DNA of 23,651 bases from Nanobdellota archaeon (GCA_018815145.1 JAHIYL010000292.1:1-23651), one strand, 5' to 3'; shown: positions 14,158 to 22,482, counted from the stretch's first letter. The notes: generated from the sequence alone by a model not told the origin. Translations and numbers: made by a program.

Positions 14158-14904
14158 ATGGCAATCAAAGACGGAGATTTCATAGAAATCCAATACATAG
14201 GAAAGATCAAAGAAGAAGATGTTGTATTCGACACAACTGATGAGGCTGTCGCAAAGGAGAATGATATCTTCAATGACAAGACAAAATATGGACCAATAGT
14301 TGTATGTCTGGGCCAAAAGCAGCTTATTGCAGGACTTGACAAAGCCCTTCTTGGCAGAGAGCTTGGTAAATATGATTTTGATATCCCTTCAGATGACGCA
14401 TTTGGCAAAAAATCTGCAAAACTACTGAAGCTTATTCCATTTAAAGTATTCAGAAAACAGGAGATAAACCCTTTTCCCGGACTGGATGTGAATATCGATG
14501 GCATGAACGGTACCATCAGAAGCGTATCCGGCGGAAGAGTCATTGTAGATTTTAATCATCCCCTTTCAGGCAGGGAACTCTCATACAATATTTCTGTGAA
14601 CAGGATAGTGAACGAGCCCAAGGAGAAAGTTGAAGCTGTTCTCAAGCTTGAGTTCAATCTGGTGGATGTAAAGGTGACTGTGATAGGTTCTAAAGCAGTA
14701 ATTGAAATTGAATTTCCAGAAGAGATACAGAAACAGCTAAAGGAAAGATTACTTTCATTGGTAACTGAACTCAAAGATGTTGAATTCAAAAAACCTAAAG
14801 AAGATAAGCCAACAGAAAAAGACGTAGCACTCCATGATGAAAAATCTTTTGAAGAAGTCGATCCTAAGGATGTTGTAGAAGCTCTTTCAGGAAAAAAAGA
14901 CTGA
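14158..14904 (+). CDS. FKBP-type peptidyl-prolyl cis-trans isomerase, long archaeal (SlyD-like) form
   Basis: 248 residues. Folding catalyst: the split FKBP domain is MAIKDGDFIEIQYIGKIKEEDVVFDTT, then IVVCLGQKQLIAGLDKALLGRELGKYDFDIPSDDAFGKK, interrupted and completed after the inserted-flap (IF) chaperone domain. The hallmark VIVDFNHPLSGRELSYNISV is the SlyD/FKBP26 flap motif. A C-terminal extension of about 95 residues (VKVTVIGSKAVIEIEFPEEIQKQLKERLLSLVTEL) ends in a charged tail rich in Lys, Asp and Glu (DKPTEKDVALHDEKSFEEVDPKDVVEALSGKKD). It is cytoplasmic, with no signal peptide. A weak Shine-Dalgarno (GAGAGGT) precedes the ATG. Poly-T terminators follow at once, so it is probably transcribed alone. 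Confidence 0.93.
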   Translation: MAIKDGDFIEIQYIGKIKEEDVVFDTTDEAVAKENDIFNDKTKYGPIVVCLGQKQLIAGLDKALLGRELGKYDFDIPSDDAFGKKSAKLLKLIPFKVFRKQEINPFPGLDVNIDGMNGTIRSVSGGRVIVDFNHPLSGRELSYNISVNRIVNEPKEKVEAVLKLEFNLVDVKVTVIGSKAVIEIEFPEEIQKQLKERLLSLVTELKDVEFKKPKEDKPTEKDVALHDEKSFEEVDPKDVVEALSGKKD

Positions 14905-14931
14905 TTTTTTTGTTTTCATTTGTTTTTTTTT
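14905..14931 (+). terminator. Double poly-T terminator after FKBP
   Basis: Runs of seven T (14905-14911) and nine T (14923-14931) directly after the FKBP stop codon. Confidence 0.65.
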
Positions 14932-14943
14932 AATTTAGAAAAG

Positions 14944-15017
14944 TTTAAATATCCAGTCATCATTTGAAAATAGAGAAAAAAGGGGTTGAAAAAGTAATTT
15001 TGCTAGGAGAGGGGAGG
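14944..15017 (+). promoter_or_regulatory. Promoter, leader and Shine-Dalgarno of ftsZ
   Basis: TTTAAATA at 14944-14951 predicts a start near 14975 and a leader of about 50 bases. GGGGAGGAGA ends in a strong Shine-Dalgarno (GGAGG, 15013-15017) eight bases before the ATG at 15026. Confidence 0.55.
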
Positions 15018-15025
15018 AGATAATA

Positions 15026-16150
15026 ATGGATTCATTTATGAATAATTCATCAGAAAAGTTTTCTTATTCACCAAAAGGAGTGTCAAAAGAATCTAGAAGG
15101 GATAATGTGATTGATGCTGAGCTGGAGCAGATTCTTTCACAACAAAAAGCTACAATCAAGGTCATCGGAGCAGGAGGCGCAGGCAACAACACAATCACCA
15201 GGATTGCTGAAGTGGGTGTGAAAGGTTCAGAGACAATAGCAATAAATACAGATGCCCAGGATCTCCTGTATAGCACTGCTGATAAAAAGATTCTTATTGG
15301 AAAAGATTTGACAAAGGGTCTTGGAGCAGGATCAATCCCAAAGATTGGCGAAGATGCTGCAAGAGAAACAGAACATGAGATAAGGGATGCGCTCAGCGGA
15401 GCAGACATGGTCTTTGTGACCTGCGGACTTGGCGGAGGTACAGGTACAGGGTCAGCTCCTGTAATATCTGAAATTGCAAAGAAGATCGGTGCTCTGGTAG
15501 TTGGAATCGTGACACTGCCTTTCTCAATGGAAGGGAACAGGAGATATGAAAATGCACTTCTTGGGCTTGAAAAACTTGAAAAGAGCGTTGATACATTGAT
15601 TGTGATTCCAAATGACAAATTGCTTGAGCTTGCTCCTGATCTGCCGCTTCATACAGCATTCAAGGTTGCAGATGAAATCTTGACCAATGCTGTCAAAGGG
15701 ATTGCCGAACTTGTCACCAAGGCAGGTTTGGTCAATCTTGATTTTGCAGATATCCGTGCCATCATGGGTGGGGGCGGAGTTGCTCTGATCGGAGTCGGTG
15801 AATCAGATACTGAAAACAGAGCGATGGAATCAGTCGAAAAAGCCATAAGCAATCCTCTTCTTGATGTTGATATCTCAGGGGCCAATGGTGCTCTCATCAA
15901 TGTCTCAGGCGGTTCAGATATGACTCTTGACGAAGCCAGGCAGGTTGTAGAGACTGTCTCAAAAAGGCTTGATGAAGATGCCAGGATAATCTGGGGAGCC
16001 CAGATATCAGAAGACCTTGAAGGTGTCATAAGGACCATACTCATCATAACCGGTGTGCAGAGTTCTCAGATCATCGGCGGTGCAACCAAGATGGATTCCA
16101 GGAAAAAGAAAGATTTCGAGAACGAGCTTGGTATTGAGTTTGTTGATTGA
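15026..16150 (+). CDS. ftsZ: Cell division protein FtsZ
   Basis: 374 residues. Tubulin-like GTPase that forms the division ring. After a 30-residue flexible N-terminus come IKVIGAGGAGNNT (T1 loop), AINTDAQDL, the GTP-binding tubulin signature GGGTGTGSAP (from about residue 136), and NRRYENALLGLEKL. The T7 catalytic loop NLDFADIRAIM is at about 236-246, followed by MGGGGVALIGVG. The C-terminal domain is SGGSDMTLDEARQVVETVSKRLDEDARIIWGAQI. The protein ends IDxxxxxxxGIEFVD, a short conserved tip typical of archaeal FtsZ where partners such as SepF bind. All catalytic residues are present. Only one FtsZ is in the window. It has its own promoter and strong Shine-Dalgarno. Confidence 0.97.
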   Translation: MDSFMNNSSEKFSYSPKGVSKESRRDNVIDAELEQILSQQKATIKVIGAGGAGNNTITRIAEVGVKGSETIAINTDAQDLLYSTADKKILIGKDLTKGLGAGSIPKIGEDAARETEHEIRDALSGADMVFVTCGLGGGTGTGSAPVISEIAKKIGALVVGIVTLPFSMEGNRRYENALLGLEKLEKSVDTLIVIPNDKLLELAPDLPLHTAFKVADEILTNAVKGIAELVTKAGLVNLDFADIRAIMGGGGVALIGVGESDTENRAMESVEKAISNPLLDVDISGANGALINVSGGSDMTLDEARQVVETVSKRLDEDARIIWGAQISEDLEGVIRTILIITGVQSSQIIGGATKMDSRKKKDFENELGIEFVD

Positions 16151-16200
16151 GTACTGGAAAGTAGTTAAATTTATATATTTATATTTACTTCTTGGTTTTT

Positions 16201-16848
16201 ATGGCAGCTGATAGTAATCAATTTCTGGATAAGAGCTTGCAGGCATTAGTAGATTCAGGTATTTTGAAAACAGAGATATCAGATCTCGAATTTGCATTAG
16301 TGGATGATGAAGTGCATATAAGACCTCATTATGGTCAAATTGAGATTGACTTTGAAACAAAGAATGCCAACTGCATAGTCCTAGATAATTCAGATGAATA
16401 TTTTCGCTTATTTATATTAAATGGAGATCAAAGCATAAAAATTGACTACTTTGAATATGTTTTGTATAAAGACTGCTACACAAAGGTACCAAAGATCCAA
16501 AAAGATGCATGGAAAAGCCGAACACCAAGAGGTGATCAGTACAAAATGGGACTGGATTCTTTTTATCAGATAGCCACCAAAATGATAAATTCAGGTCATC
16601 AGCCATATCTCATGCAGTCACCAACTGAACAAGATATACTACCTCTGTATACTGGCAAAATACTATGGCAATTTGTTAAATGGTTTGTTGAAGAGGAAGT
16701 AGACAAAAGTCAAGATCTTAGACGTTGGATCAAATTTAAGAAAGACGATAAAGATGTCGCAGATATTATGTATCATGGTGCCCTCTTAGCATATGGCACC
16801 AAAGATGGACGGGCTGCCATTAAGAATTATGTTGAATCTCTTGGATAA
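16201..16848 (+). CDS. Orphan protein downstream of ftsZ
   Basis: Function not recognised. The ATG at 16201 is preferred over the in-frame TTG nine bases earlier because TTTATATA (16170-16177) lies about 27 bases before it. That gives 215 residues. The N-terminus is acidic alpha/beta (FLDKSLQALVDSGILKTEISDLEFALVDDEVHIRPHYGQIEIDFETK). The C-terminal half is helical with several tryptophans and aromatics (LWQFVKWFVEEEVDKSQDLRRWIKFKKDDKDVADIMYHGALLAYGTKDGRAAIKNYVESLG). No signal peptide or membrane span. It is AT-rich compared with ftsZ and converges with nop10, leaving only a 2-base gap. The promoter is separate from ftsZ, so a division role is not implied. Confidence 0.72.
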   Translation: MAADSNQFLDKSLQALVDSGILKTEISDLEFALVDDEVHIRPHYGQIEIDFETKNANCIVLDNSDEYFRLFILNGDQSIKIDYFEYVLYKDCYTKVPKIQKDAWKSRTPRGDQYKMGLDSFYQIATKMINSGHQPYLMQSPTEQDILPLYTGKILWQFVKWFVEEEVDKSQDLRRWIKFKKDDKDVADIMYHGALLAYGTKDGRAAIKNYVESLG

Positions 16849-16850
16849 AT

Positions 16851-17024
16851 TCAGACAAATCCCTTTTTTTCCCACTCTTCTCTCTTTACTTCTCTTCTGT
16901 ATTTCCCATACTTATCTTCAGGAGAATATTTGGGCGGCTGCGGTGATACTGCTTCTCCTCCGCATTTGCAGGCAGTTCTTAGAGAATAATTGCCGCACTG
17001 CGGGCATTTAAGAATATGTTTCAT
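16851..17024 (-). CDS. nop10: Nop10, H/ACA ribonucleoprotein subunit
   Basis: A small gene of 57 residues: MKHILKCPQCGNYSLRTACKCGGEAVSPQPPKYSPEDKYGKYRREVKREEWEKKGFV in content. The N-terminal zinc ribbon is CPQC...CKCG, followed by the conserved PPKYSPEDKYGKYRR stretch that contacts Cbf5. Nop10 is needed by the H/ACA guide RNP that makes pseudouridine in rRNA. It lies 16 bases after aIF2-alpha, in the usual archaeal order S27e, aIF2-alpha, Nop10. No Shine-Dalgarno is obvious; translation is probably operon-coupled. The identification is firm. Confidence 0.95.
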   Translation of the reverse strand: MKHILKCPQCGNYSLRTACKCGGEAVSPQPPKYSPEDKYGKYRREVKREEWEKKGFV

Positions 17025-17040
17025 TGTATTTTTACAAAAC

Positions 17041-17820
17041 TTATTTTTTGGGGTCTCGGGTATATTTTAAGAACCCTTTTTTCTTTTTGATGAGTTCAGT
17101 GACAATACTTGTTGCTTTGTCGAGCTGTGCCTCTGCTAATTTATAATCAGTGGATTTGACAAGGAATTTGTATTTGCCTCCGCCCAGATATCTTATTATG
17201 AGTCCTTCGGTCTTCTGAGCCTCCAGAAGAGCATTCCTTACAATCTCCACACCTTTACCGTCATAGCTGGTTATTTCAACAGTGCCTGAAATCTCAACTT
17301 CTTTTGGCTTGATCCTCTGCCGCACTATCTCTTCAAGCTTTTCAGCAAGGGATTTATCGATTCCATAACTTACCAACTTCACATCATTTTCAACAACATC
17401 TTCAAATATTTCAAACACAAACTCATATTCTTTCTTGATCTTTGACATAATCAGATTATACAGTTTTTCTGAGGGTATTTTTTCACTTTTGGCAACAACT
17501 TCAATAATGCTCTCTGCCATCTTCTCATGTTTCATCTCATTTACTTTAAGCCTTCTTTGCGTATCAGTGACTCTCCTCAATGACAGATCGACATGACCTT
17601 TGTCCTCATGAATCCTGAGCACCTTGCAGACAACGACTTTTCCTTCCTTGACATAGTCCCGGATGTTTCTGATCCTTCCCGGAGCTATCTCAGAAATATG
17701 GATCATGCCGCTGATACCATATTCATCAATATTGACAAATACAGAATGAAACTGGATCTTTGAGACTGTACATATCACAAGTTCGGATTCTTCCGGATAC
17801 CCAGTTCTTTTATAAAACAT
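17041..17820 (-). CDS. eif2a: Translation initiation factor aIF2 subunit alpha
   Basis: 259 residues, one of three aIF2 subunits delivering initiator Met-tRNA. Residues 1 to about 85 are an S1-type OB domain (ESELVICTVSKIQFHSVFVNIDEYGISGMIHISEIAPGRIRNIRDYVKEGKVVVCKVLRI). Then comes a helical domain with VDLSLRRV at its start. The C-terminal alpha/beta domain (VEISGTVEITSYDGKGVEIVRNALLEAQ, LIIRYLGGGKYKFLVKSTDYKLAE) contacts the gamma subunit. The ATG follows the S27e stop after three bases, and nop10 follows 16 bases later, so the three genes form one operon. Confidence 0.95.
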   Translation of the reverse strand: MFYKRTGYPEESELVICTVSKIQFHSVFVNIDEYGISGMIHISEIAPGRIRNIRDYVKEGKVVVCKVLRIHEDKGHVDLSLRRVTDTQRRLKVNEMKHEKMAESIIEVVAKSEKIPSEKLYNLIMSKIKKEYEFVFEIFEDVVENDVKLVSYGIDKSLAEKLEEIVRQRIKPKEVEISGTVEITSYDGKGVEIVRNALLEAQKTEGLIIRYLGGGKYKFLVKSTDYKLAEAQLDKATSIVTELIKKKKGFLKYTRDPKK

Positions 17821-17823
17821 TTT

Positions 17824-18006
17824 TTAATCCAATACCTCAAGTATTCTTGCCTTTACTCCTATTTTTCCACCAGTAGGTTCAGCCAGTGTCTTTCCGCATA
17901 CAAGGCACTTGACCTCAGTGGCAGCCTTACCAAAGACTATCTGCTCATTTTTGCATTTTGGGCATCTGATCTTGATAAATTTTGAATCAGGTTCTGATGA
18001 TTTCAT
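17824..18006 (-). CDS. rps27e: Ribosomal protein S27e
   Basis: 60 residues from the ATG at 18006 (MKSSEPDSKFIKIRCPKCKNEQ), a start fixed by the strong Shine-Dalgarno AGGAGG (18014-18019). The zinc ribbon CPKC...CLVC with LAEPTGGKIGVKARILEVLD is the S27e signature. It binds the small ribosomal subunit. First gene of the S27e, aIF2-alpha, Nop10 operon; the usual upstream partner L44e is absent here. A TATA-like stretch (TTTTATAAATT, around 18052-18062) is present upstream. Confidence 0.95.
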   Translation of the reverse strand: MKSSEPDSKFIKIRCPKCKNEQIVFGKAATEVKCLVCGKTLAEPTGGKIGVKARILEVLD

Positions 18007-18013
18007 ATTTATT

Positions 18014-18019
18014 CCTCCT
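18014..18019 (-). promoter_or_regulatory. Shine-Dalgarno of S27e
   Basis: AGGAGG on the minus strand, seven bases before the ATG at 18006. It decides the start over an in-frame codon 45 bases earlier. Confidence 0.75.
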
Positions 18020-18084
18020 GTAAAATTGATTGGTCTAAAGAAATCAGACACAATTTATAAAATCTTCTTTTTTTGGTCGATGAT

Positions 18085-18095
18085 AAAAGAAAAAA
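18085..18095 (-). terminator. Poly-T stretch after the lipoprotein gene
   Basis: TTTTTTCTTTT on the minus strand, about 50 bases after the lipoprotein stop codon and before the S27e promoter. Plausible terminator. Confidence 0.4.
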
Positions 18096-18142
18096 TAATA
18101 GATTGAATGTCAAAATTTCCTTACAATATGATCAATTCATCA

Positions 18143-18997
18143 TTATGGCGAAGCAATGAACTCAATGATATTTGAACCATCTTCCAAAAGCTCTTTTTGA
18201 ATTTTTAATGCCATTACTCCTTTTTTTGCATGGCCTTGATAAACCTCAATATCATTTACAAGCACAATCAGTCTGCCCTCATCTTCAGTAACATCAAATT
18301 CAAATATAATATCCTCGGTTATCTCAGATCCTCTCAGATCAACTGAATATCTCTTGATATTTGTCAATTGGAAGTCAGGCAGAGACTGCACCTTGATATT
18401 GGGTGTCTCATCTGTCTCCTTGAACCAGATCTCATAAAGGTCCTGGATACTGTCAGTCCCATCGCTAAAAATTGCTGTCAGCCGGATGTCATACACATTG
18501 TATGATTCTAAAGGTGATGTGAAAAATCTGAGCACATTTGTGCCGCTGGAAAGATCAGATTTATCAATATCAATCCTGTTGATCTCGCCACATTTTGGAA
18601 ATTCATCAAAGACTATCTTTCCCTCGGATTTTATCTTCATCCTATGGACTTCGCCTGTACATTCCGGGAAAAAAGCCAGCTCTACAGACCTGATCCTCTC
18701 AAATTCTACTGGTTTGAATTGATACACAACTTTTTCTTCATTTGCAAGAGAATTGGGCTTTGACAGGCCAAGTCCTGAGGCAGACACATCAAAAGGAGAA
18801 TTATCCGGTCTCTTCACTTCCACTGCAATATTGCTGCAAACATCAGGAGGACTCTCTTCCACTGGTTCCATTATATCAATAACATTATCATCAGGAGGAA
18901 GCAAGGGCTGAGCCTCTTTCCTGCATCCTGAAAAAACAATTAGTTGTACAGTCAATAACATCAATATTGTGAATTTTGCAGCATTAATTTTGATCAC
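18143..18997 (-). CDS. Predicted lipoprotein with beta-rich extracellular domains
   Basis: 284 residues from a GTG at 18997. Signal peptide KFTILMLLTVQLIVFSGC with lipobox FSGC, so a lipid anchor near residue 25. An acidic proline-rich linker (PLLPPDDNVIDIMEPVEESPP) follows, and then beta-sandwich-like segments (IRSVELAFFPECTGEVHRMKIKSEGKIVFDEFP, NVLRFFTSPLESYNVYDIRLTAIF, IIFEFDVTEDEGRLIVLVNDIEVYQG, LLEDGSNIIEFIASP). Two cysteines (PECTG, FPKCGE) could pair. The pattern resembles jelly-roll or Ig-like surface modules, but no family is recognised. The GTG lies inside a Shine-Dalgarno-like AGGTGATC, which is odd. A TATA box (AAATTTATATAT, about 19035-19046) makes a short leader starting near 19013 likely. 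Confidence 0.78.
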   Translation of the reverse strand: MIKINAAKFTILMLLTVQLIVFSGCRKEAQPLLPPDDNVIDIMEPVEESPPDVCSNIAVEVKRPDNSPFDVSASGLGLSKPNSLANEEKVVYQFKPVEFERIRSVELAFFPECTGEVHRMKIKSEGKIVFDEFPKCGEINRIDIDKSDLSSGTNVLRFFTSPLESYNVYDIRLTAIFSDGTDSIQDLYEIWFKETDETPNIKVQSLPDFQLTNIKRYSVDLRGSEITEDIIFEFDVTEDEGRLIVLVNDIEVYQGHAKKGVMALKIQKELLEDGSNIIEFIASP

Positions 18998-19128
18998 CTT
19001 CCCAAAATGATATACGTATTAAGTATTTTTCAGGATATATAAATTTAGTGAATATCACGAAACTAACTGAAAAAACTCTATGCTCCTACCAAAAGAAATT
19101 TAAATTCTGAGTCAATACCAATCTGGAT

Positions 19129-20391
19129 ATGAATAAAAAAGCAATTCTTGTCCTATTCATCTTCATCCTGACACTATCAGTTGTACATGCTCAGGAATCC
19201 AAGGATCTTTCTGAAAAGATTGCGACTGCAAGCACTATTGTTGAAGAATTTTTTGACGGCATACCGATGGAAGACATCGTGATCATCAAGGGCAGTGCCA
19301 TAAGTATGGAGGATAAACTGCTCTTCAATATGGTCAAGGGACAGGTTGATTCAATCCGGGGAATTGAGATTGACACTGAGAAAGTAATCCTAAAAAATCC
19401 TGAGAAGATTGCAGGAAAATCTCTTGTGCTCCTCGGCAGTCAGAAGACAAATACGATATCAAAACAGCTTGCACTTGAAGGAAAAGTGACTGATGTCGAA
19501 GAGATTCTCTTATCTCCTGTGATCCTTAAGACAGGGAACATGGGCGCTGAAGCCAAAGTCCTCATAATCTATTCAAAAAAAGAAGTAAAAAATGTAGAGA
19601 ATTCAGCAGTCTCCAAATCACCGCTCAACAAGGTGATGGACAAAAAATATGTCCCATGGGCTGCAACATTTCTGAGCATCCTGATGCTATATCTATGGAA
19701 TATCCTGGGAAAGACATTCATGAACCTGCTCAATGACTTTGTGACCTCTGTCATCCTCCAGAAAAAGACAAAAGGAAAGACAATAAAAAAAGAGAGGAAA
19801 CATCATATAAAGGCACATGAATTCATCAACAGGAATGAAGTTCTTGCATTCATCATATTTGTAATAGTCTTTTCTCTGACCATGAGCTGGACCTGGTCCG
19901 GTAACCTGGCTGACTTCAAAAGGATGTTTTTCCTGAATCTGGTGATTGTATTTGTGATATCTTTCCTGCGGGAGTTCATAAGGCTTGTCTTCTGTTATAA
20001 GCACAGGCTCCATTCAGAATATGTGCTCTGGCCATTTGGAACATTGGTGACAATTATCTCAACCTATCTTGGAAATACATTTTCCATGGTGTCATACACT
20101 CTTCTTGATGAGGATGTTGCCGACGAAAAAGTGTTTGGAAAAGGCTCATTCATGATCGCTCTGTTGACCTATTTTTTGGTTATGATAGGATATATGCTGA
20201 ATATATTCTGGCCCAGTGTCGTATTCCAGATGATATTTGTCTATTCGATCATGGTGCTTTTTATTGAATTATTTCCAATGGGACCAATGGCAGGCGATGA
20301 GATACGAAAATGGAATTTCCCTGTCTGGCTGATCTCATATATAATTGTCATTGCATCATATATAGGGATGAATTTCACAGTGTATGTATAG
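19129..20391 (+). CDS. Secreted-domain plus polytopic membrane protein, degenerate M50 (site-2 protease-like) fold
   Basis: 420 residues. Signal peptide 1 to about 22 (KAILVLFIFILTLSVVHAQ). Then an extracytoplasmic alpha/beta domain of about 140 residues with KSLVLLGSQKTNTISKQL, similar to S-layer-associated modules. About seven membrane segments follow. The region FLREFIRLVFCYKHRLHSEYVLWPFGTLVTIISTYLGNTFS lies where M50 metalloproteases carry HExxH plus a GG-containing helix, but the zinc-binding HExxH is missing. ELFPMGPMAGDEI lies where M50 has the NPxPxxDG motif and is also altered. I therefore read it as an inactive M50-like protein; other polytopic families cannot be excluded. TATA-like AATTTAAATT (19097-19106) supports the start. 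Its role in the envelope is unknown. Confidence 0.72.
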   Translation: MNKKAILVLFIFILTLSVVHAQESKDLSEKIATASTIVEEFFDGIPMEDIVIIKGSAISMEDKLLFNMVKGQVDSIRGIEIDTEKVILKNPEKIAGKSLVLLGSQKTNTISKQLALEGKVTDVEEILLSPVILKTGNMGAEAKVLIIYSKKEVKNVENSAVSKSPLNKVMDKKYVPWAATFLSILMLYLWNILGKTFMNLLNDFVTSVILQKKTKGKTIKKERKHHIKAHEFINRNEVLAFIIFVIVFSLTMSWTWSGNLADFKRMFFLNLVIVFVISFLREFIRLVFCYKHRLHSEYVLWPFGTLVTIISTYLGNTFSMVSYTLLDEDVADEKVFGKGSFMIALLTYFLVMIGYMLNIFWPSVVFQMIFVYSIMVLFIELFPMGPMAGDEIRKWNFPVWLISYIIVIASYIGMNFTVYV

Positions 20392-20487
20392 GAATACGCT
20401 TCCGGAACATGATTCTTAAATTTACCAATTATATTATGGAATATTTTATGGAATTGAATTGTAAAGTTAGTTAATATTAGTAAAATT

Positions 20488-22023
20488 TCAGTGCTCTTCA
20501 TCAAGTTTCTTATCCACTTCAGAAATCAATCTTGCAAGATTCTCCTCACTGACAAAGCCTTCATTTGCAAGTTCCATATAGATATTCTTCTTCAGAAGAA
20601 GCAATTCATGCCAGACTTCGCTTACCCTGTGATGATAGATATCTTTCCGTACATCAAGCTTGTTAATCTTTTTATTCACTTCACTGAGATCAGCCACTAT
20701 TTTTTTGTCAATATCCTTATATTTCTCGTCAGATATCCTTCCTTCTCTCTTGAGCTTCCTTGCCTCGTCTTCCATCTGATTGAGGGCAACTCTTTTGGCA
20801 AACAGATATTCATAGTCTTTTTCTTCTTTTGTCCTCTTGACTATCTTTAGCTTGGTAATCAATGGCTGCATTGTCATGCCCTGCACCACAAGAGAAAATA
20901 GGACACATCCGTACACAATCACTGAGAGCTGCTCCCTGTATGCTATAGCAGGAAGCCCTAAAATCAATGCAATTGGAATACTCCCGCGTATCCCACCCCA
21001 ATTCATGACATGTATCCATCTTGCATCAAGCGGGTATCTGAAAGCCTTAAGCAGCCATGATATCCCATAGACTGACAAGGCCCTTGCTGCAAGTATAACC
21101 AGGATTGCTATGATGATCTGATAACCATAAGCTGCCACCTGTGTCACAGGTATCCTCAGACCTATAAGAATGAATATCAGGGAATTGATGATGAATGCCA
21201 TTATCTCCCAGAATGAGAATATTGCGATTCGCACGCTCGGGCCCATGGCCAGTCGTCTACCGGTGTTTCCCATCAGCATGCCTGCAGCAACAACAGCCAT
21301 GACACCTGAGACATGGAAAGTATGCTCGGCAACAATGAATGATGCATAAGCAAGGACAAGAGTGATAAGGACCTCAATAGTGTTGTCTTCAATAGATTTG
21401 CAGAACTGGAATGCAAAATATCCCAGTATTATACCCACGACCAATCCACCTGCACTGACAACAATGAATTCCTTTGCTGCCTCCAATGCAGAGAAATGGC
21501 CTGTCTCAATCAGTCCCAGGATGATTGTGAAAAGCACGATGCCGGTCCCGTCATTGAAGATACTCTCTCCCTCGACTATTGTCGACAGCTGCTTATTGAC
21601 ACCAAACTTCTTGAACAGTGCAAGGACTGATATCGGGTCTGTTGGTGAGATTATTGCACCAAAAAGCAGGGCATAGACAAGCTCGATCCCTGTCAGCCAA
21701 TGCATTAGAAAGCCGGTCACAAATGTTGATATGATGATACCGAAAAATGCAAGGCTTCCTATAAGCTTAAAATTCTCCTTCAGATGATTCAGGTCAAAAT
21801 GTATTGCTCCTTCAAACAGCAGGGGGGGCAGAAAAAAGAAGAAAATCATCTCTTTAGTCAGCTCGATATGCGTCAGCTTGAAAAAACCGATGACAATACC
21901 AAAAAGAACAAGAGCGATTGTATACGGAAGCTTGATATATTTCTTGACAACAATCGCAATGATTACAGAAATTGTCAGCAGGATGATGAAATCCATCTGC
22001 GATGCAAGCATATCAAGCGCCAT
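20488..22023 (-). CDS. CPA1-family Na+/H+ (or K+/H+) antiporter with cytoplasmic C-terminal domain
   Basis: 511 residues. About 12 membrane helices in residues 1 to about 390, then a helical, highly charged cytoplasmic tail of about 115 residues (RTKEEKDYEYLFAKRVALNQMEDEARKLKREGR...). Key residues: FLPPLLFEGA (64-73), FGAIISPTDP (121-130) and the ion-binding GESIFNDGTG (152-161, N157-D158), which marks electroneutral CPA1 exchangers. GGIRGSIPIAL near residue 345 is the conserved arginine helix. It exchanges cytoplasmic Na+ (or K+) for external H+. A minus-strand TATA box (ATATTTAAATAT, about 22043-22057) lies about 27 bases before the ATG. The cation is not predictable from the sequence. Confidence 0.93.
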   Translation of the reverse strand: MALDMLASQMDFIILLTISVIIAIVVKKYIKLPYTIALVLFGIVIGFFKLTHIELTKEMIFFFFLPPLLFEGAIHFDLNHLKENFKLIGSLAFFGIIISTFVTGFLMHWLTGIELVYALLFGAIISPTDPISVLALFKKFGVNKQLSTIVEGESIFNDGTGIVLFTIILGLIETGHFSALEAAKEFIVVSAGGLVVGIILGYFAFQFCKSIEDNTIEVLITLVLAYASFIVAEHTFHVSGVMAVVAAGMLMGNTGRRLAMGPSVRIAIFSFWEIMAFIINSLIFILIGLRIPVTQVAAYGYQIIIAILVILAARALSVYGISWLLKAFRYPLDARWIHVMNWGGIRGSIPIALILGLPAIAYREQLSVIVYGCVLFSLVVQGMTMQPLITKLKIVKRTKEEKDYEYLFAKRVALNQMEDEARKLKREGRISDEKYKDIDKKIVADLSEVNKKINKLDVRKDIYHHRVSEVWHELLLLKKNIYMELANEGFVSEENLARLISEVDKKLDEEH

Positions 22024-22077
22024 TCATCATGGAGATATAATATAATATTTAAATATTGCTAGAAAAAATAAATTAAT

Positions 22078-22482
22078 TCAGCAATCCCCAAATTTTTTTT
22101 TGTAAGTCTTCTCATCACCATACTCAAGAAAATCCTTCTGATGAGGCTGCATTATTGCTCCTTTTTCATCCTTGTGCCTGATTCCGCACCAGTATTTCTC
22201 AGTCCTGCCAGCAATCTCGACAAAATAAGCTGCAAGACCGTTTGCATAACCGCAGTACGCACAGTTGACCTTGTCAAACGGCCTCAAATACTGCAATTTG
22301 TGCCTATCAATTCTGATATAGCTTGATCTCTTCACAAGAGGGATTGTGCAAAGGCGAAAAGTGCACTGGTGGTATATTTCCATGCAAAGATCCAGGACAA
22401 GAATCGGAATGACCATCATGTAGATGAAAGGGACAGTGAAGAAATGCCTGATATAACGGGTTTTATGCTGCTTATAATCCAT
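22078..22482 (-). CDS. Conserved membrane-anchored protein with CxYCxYANG motif
   Basis: 134 residues. An N-terminal hydrophobic helix (about residues 13-36, HFFTVPFIYMMVIPILVLDLCMEI) is followed by a cytoplasmic cysteine-containing domain: QCTFRLCTIPLVKRSSYIRIDRHKLQYL, then VNCAYCGYANGLAAYFVEIAGRTEKYWCGIRH. The C-x-x-C-x-Y-A-N-G stretch and the E-x-x-x-R-T-E-x-Y-W-C-x-I-x-H stretch recur in a family I recognise from many bacteria and archaea but whose function I do not know. It may bind a metal. TATA box (CTTATATATACTT, about 22504-22517) sits about 27 bases before the ATG. Poly-T follows at about 22063-22068. Confidence 0.82.
   Translation of the reverse strand: MDYKQHKTRYIRHFFTVPFIYMMVIPILVLDLCMEIYHQCTFRLCTIPLVKRSSYIRIDRHKLQYLRPFDKVNCAYCGYANGLAAYFVEIAGRTEKYWCGIRHKDEKGAIMQPHQKDFLEYGDEKTYKKKFGDC

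Noticed and set aside
15064..15618. Long open frame of 184 codons on the minus strand within ftsZ
   Set aside because: It is antisense to ftsZ, serine- and proline-rich in the way expected of a shadow frame, and has no promoter or ribosome site.
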